A DNA stretch of 8,256 nt from Dysgonamonadaceae bacterium (GTDB taxonomy: Bacteria; Bacteroidota; Bacteroidia; Bacteroidales; Azobacteroidaceae), in the NCBI GenBank assembly GCA_031287395.1, contig JAITTA010000145.1:1-8256 (forward strand), read 5' to 3'. Numbering within the stretch: position 1 is the first letter of the stretch; every line of letters begins with the position of its first letter. The notes under the pieces were generated by a model. It did no database searches. It saw only the letters and a list, made by a program, of their open reading frames with translations, and had not been told where the DNA came from. The position numbers and the translations under genes are program-made. Shown piece after piece: positions 6,954 to 8,256 of this stretch.

Positions 6954-7490
6954 TCATATATGCATAACTTTCATTGTTTCTATCAGACTGATCACTATAT
7001 TATCAACATCCTCTTCGTCCAAAAGTTGTTCGGCATCTAACCTAAGTTTTGCCTGATTGTAGAATAGTTCCCTTTTCCCGAGACTTTCCGAAATAAATAT
7101 TTTCAATTCATCTTCATTTTTATCCTTGATTAACGGACGATTGTGCTTCATGTAGTTCAACCGTTCGGCTAACCCGGACTCGGAAACTTTCAGGTAAACA
7201 GTAAGCCCCCGTTGATTCATGAGAGTCATGTTGTCAAAGAAACAAGGGGCTCCTCCTCCGGTAGAGATGACAATGTCTTCAAATCCGGCGACTTCTTCCA
7301 AAGCCCTTCGTTCAATTTCACGGAATCCGGACTCTCCTTTCTCCGAGAATAACTGTTCTATACTTTTATGGTACCTGTTTTCAATGAATAAATCCAGATC
7401 GACAAACTGAAGACCGGCCCTTTTAGCCAAAAGTTTGCCAATGGTGGTTTTTCCAGAACCCATGTAACCGATTAAGAATATTCTCCACAT
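6954..7490 (-). CDS. aroK: Shikimate kinase
   Basis: Phosphorylates shikimate at the 3-hydroxyl with ATP, the fifth step of the shikimate pathway to chorismate and aromatic amino acids; cytoplasmic. The 178 residues fit the usual 170-180. Walker A is GYMGSGKT (8-15). The shikimate-binding residues are visible as Asp33 in VDLD, Arg57 in GFREIE, and the triple glycine of STGGGA (77-81). The LID arginine is Arg118 in NRPLI and the C-terminal active-site arginine is Arg140 in GKRELFY. I chose the ATG at 7490 (MWRIFLIGYMG), which places the P-loop where the family has it. Extending to an upstream in-frame start (7547) would add 19 lysine-rich residues and run through the promoter region shared with rnhA. 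No Shine-Dalgarno is visible. Confidence 0.96.
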   Translation of the reverse strand: MWRIFLIGYMGSGKTTIGKLLAKRAGLQFVDLDLFIENRYHKSIEQLFSEKGESGFREIERRALEEVAGFEDIVISTGGGAPCFFDNMTLMNQRGLTVYLKVSESGLAERLNYMKHNRPLIKDKNEDELKIFISESLGKRELFYNQAKLRLDAEQLLDEEDVDNIVISLIETMKVMHI

Positions 7491-7507
7491 GTTTTTTGTC
7501 TTCTTTG

Positions 7508-7515
7508 CAAAAATA
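7508..7515 (-). promoter_or_regulatory. aroK: -7 promoter box for aroK
   Basis: On the minus strand this reads TATTTTTG, an exact match to the Bacteroidota -7 consensus TAnnTTTG. Transcription would begin near 7501, about 11 bases before the aroK ATG. No clear TTTG -33 element is present at the expected spacing; that position falls inside the divergent rnhA -7 box. Confidence 0.5.
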
Positions 7516-7536
7516 CGATTTTTATGATAAATATTG

Positions 7537-7544
7537 TACTTTTG
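7537..7544 (+). promoter_or_regulatory. rnhA: -7 promoter box for rnhA
   Basis: TACTTTTG matches TAnnTTTG exactly. The start of transcription would be near 7551, giving a leader of about 13 bases before the ATG at 7564. A TTTG is present only at 7504-7507, 29 bases upstream, which is too far for the usual -33 spacing, so the upstream element is weak or absent. Confidence 0.5.
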
Positions 7545-7563
7545 CACTCAATTAATAAAAACT

Positions 7564-8175
7564 ATGTCCAAAAAGAAGTATTACATCGTTTGGAAAGGAA
7601 TAGAACCGGGTATTTATGATTCCTGGACAGAATGTAAAAGGCAAATCGACGGATTTGAAGGGGCACTGTATAAGTCGTTCGACACCAAAGAGACTGCCGA
7701 AGAGGCTTATTCAAAAGGCCCGTGGGAATATATCGGAAATAAAAAAAATACCGTACCTTTGACCTCCGGTTTTATCCGGGATAGCCTGGCTGTGGATGCC
7801 GCCTGTTCCGGCAATCCCGGAAAAATGGAATATCGCGGGGTGTACGTAGGTACCGGCCGGGAAATTTTTCGCATCGGTCCTTATGAACAGGGGACAAATA
7901 ATATCGGGGAATTCCTGGCTATTGTGCATGGTTTAGCCCTTTTAAAAAAACAAGATAGGAACATCCCTATCTATTCCGATAGCATGAACGCCATGTTGTG
8001 GGTGAAAAATAAAAAATGCAGAACAAAATTAAAACCCGGAGAAGCAAATATGCCTGTATTCGACCTGATTGCAAGAGCAGAACAGTGGTTACAGAATAAT
8101 TCGTATAAAACCACCATTTTGAAATGGGAAACTGAAAAATGGGGAGAAATTCCTGCAGATTTCGGTAGAAAATAA
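7564..8175 (+). CDS. rnhA: Ribonuclease H1 with N-terminal hybrid-binding (viroplasmin-like) domain
   Basis: Cuts the RNA strand of RNA-DNA hybrids, acting on R-loops, replication primers and misincorporated ribonucleotide tracts. Residues 4-49 form the hybrid-binding domain (KKYYIVWKGIEPGIYDSW through the KETAEEAY helix). A short linker leads to the catalytic domain, with Asp78 (LAVDAACSGNPG), Glu116 (NNIGEFLAIVHGL), Asp139 (IYSDS), Glu195 and Asp199 (WGEIPADFGRK). These five match the Bacillus halodurans RNase H set D71, E109, D132, E188 and D192 with a constant offset of seven, so the whole active site is present and the spacing is unchanged. I chose the ATG at 7564, giving MSKKKYY; the in-frame TTG at 7534 lies upstream of the -7 box and would not be transcribed from it. 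It is divergent from aroK. Confidence 0.96.
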   Translation: MSKKKYYIVWKGIEPGIYDSWTECKRQIDGFEGALYKSFDTKETAEEAYSKGPWEYIGNKKNTVPLTSGFIRDSLAVDAACSGNPGKMEYRGVYVGTGREIFRIGPYEQGTNNIGEFLAIVHGLALLKKQDRNIPIYSDSMNAMLWVKNKKCRTKLKPGEANMPVFDLIARAEQWLQNNSYKTTILKWETEKWGEIPADFGRK

Positions 8176-8199
8176 TTAATTTCCGGAATAACTAAAGTG

Positions 8200-8256
8200 A
8201 TGAATCTCAACAAGAAACTATTATTTGAAAAAAAATGGGCCTTTATTTTAATTTTT
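8200..8256 (+). CDS. Possible start of a further gene, cut by the window edge
   Basis: From an ATG at 8200, 25 bases after the rnhA stop, the frame stays open for the remaining 19 codons: MNLNKKLLFEKKWAFILIF. A basic N-terminus followed by the beginning of a hydrophobic run (WAFILIF) would fit a membrane protein or signal anchor. The sequence is too short to assign a family, and AT-rich sequence can stay open by chance over this length. Confidence 0.4.
   Translation, partial: MNLNKKLLFEKKWAFILIF

Noticed and set aside
7491..7547. A 19-residue N-terminal extension of AroK from an in-frame upstream start
   Set aside because: The extension would cross the aroK -7 box and the rnhA promoter; the ATG at 7490 places the P-loop at the usual distance from the N-terminus.

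Overview
The window reads as an ordinary chromosomal segment of a Bacteroidota bacterium, most likely of the order Bacteroidales. Three things point there: gene starts are preceded by A/T-rich sequence without a Shine-Dalgarno motif; several starts have the Bacteroidota -7 element TAnnTTTG close upstream; and the proteins are of Bacteroidota type (ArgH with a YAQMGRGKME segment, an alanine-dehydrogenase-like protein with an N-terminal extension, an RNase H with a viroplasmin-like N-terminal domain). I see no mobile element, CRISPR array, rRNA or tRNA.

Left half, plus strand (1-4301): a tightly packed, probably co-transcribed series. It begins inside pyrE (pyrimidine synthesis), which overlaps a small SRPBCC-fold gene by an ATGA junction. 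A striking 18-bp hairpin spans the end of that gene. Then come argH (last step of arginine synthesis), a Nudix hydrolase two bases later, a YghZ-type aldo/keto reductase 50 bases later, and a small lipoprotein with a Rieske-like Cys/His domain 5 bases later. pyrE and argH are both downstream of carbamoyl phosphate, which gives a loose metabolic logic to the front of the series; the Nudix, reductase and lipoprotein have no obvious link to it.

Middle, minus strand (4319-7490): read in its own direction this is aroK (shikimate kinase), then an alanine dehydrogenase/PNT-family protein, then a YbdG-type mechanosensitive channel with what looks like its own promoter. The channel gene converges on the lipoprotein gene with only 17 bases between them.

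Right end, plus strand (7564-8256): an RNase H1 with an N-terminal hybrid-binding domain, transcribed divergently from aroK through a compact 73-base intergenic region where each gene has its own TAnnTTTG box, followed by the first 19 codons of a possible further gene cut by the window edge.

I found no convincing undescribed multi-gene system. The most notable points are: the alanine-dehydrogenase homologue has Gln and Asn where classical alanine dehydrogenases have the catalytic His and Asp; the Rieske-like lipoprotein has a CxxH/CxxC ligand pattern instead of CxH/CxxH; and the hairpin repeat overlaps the SRPBCC stop codon.
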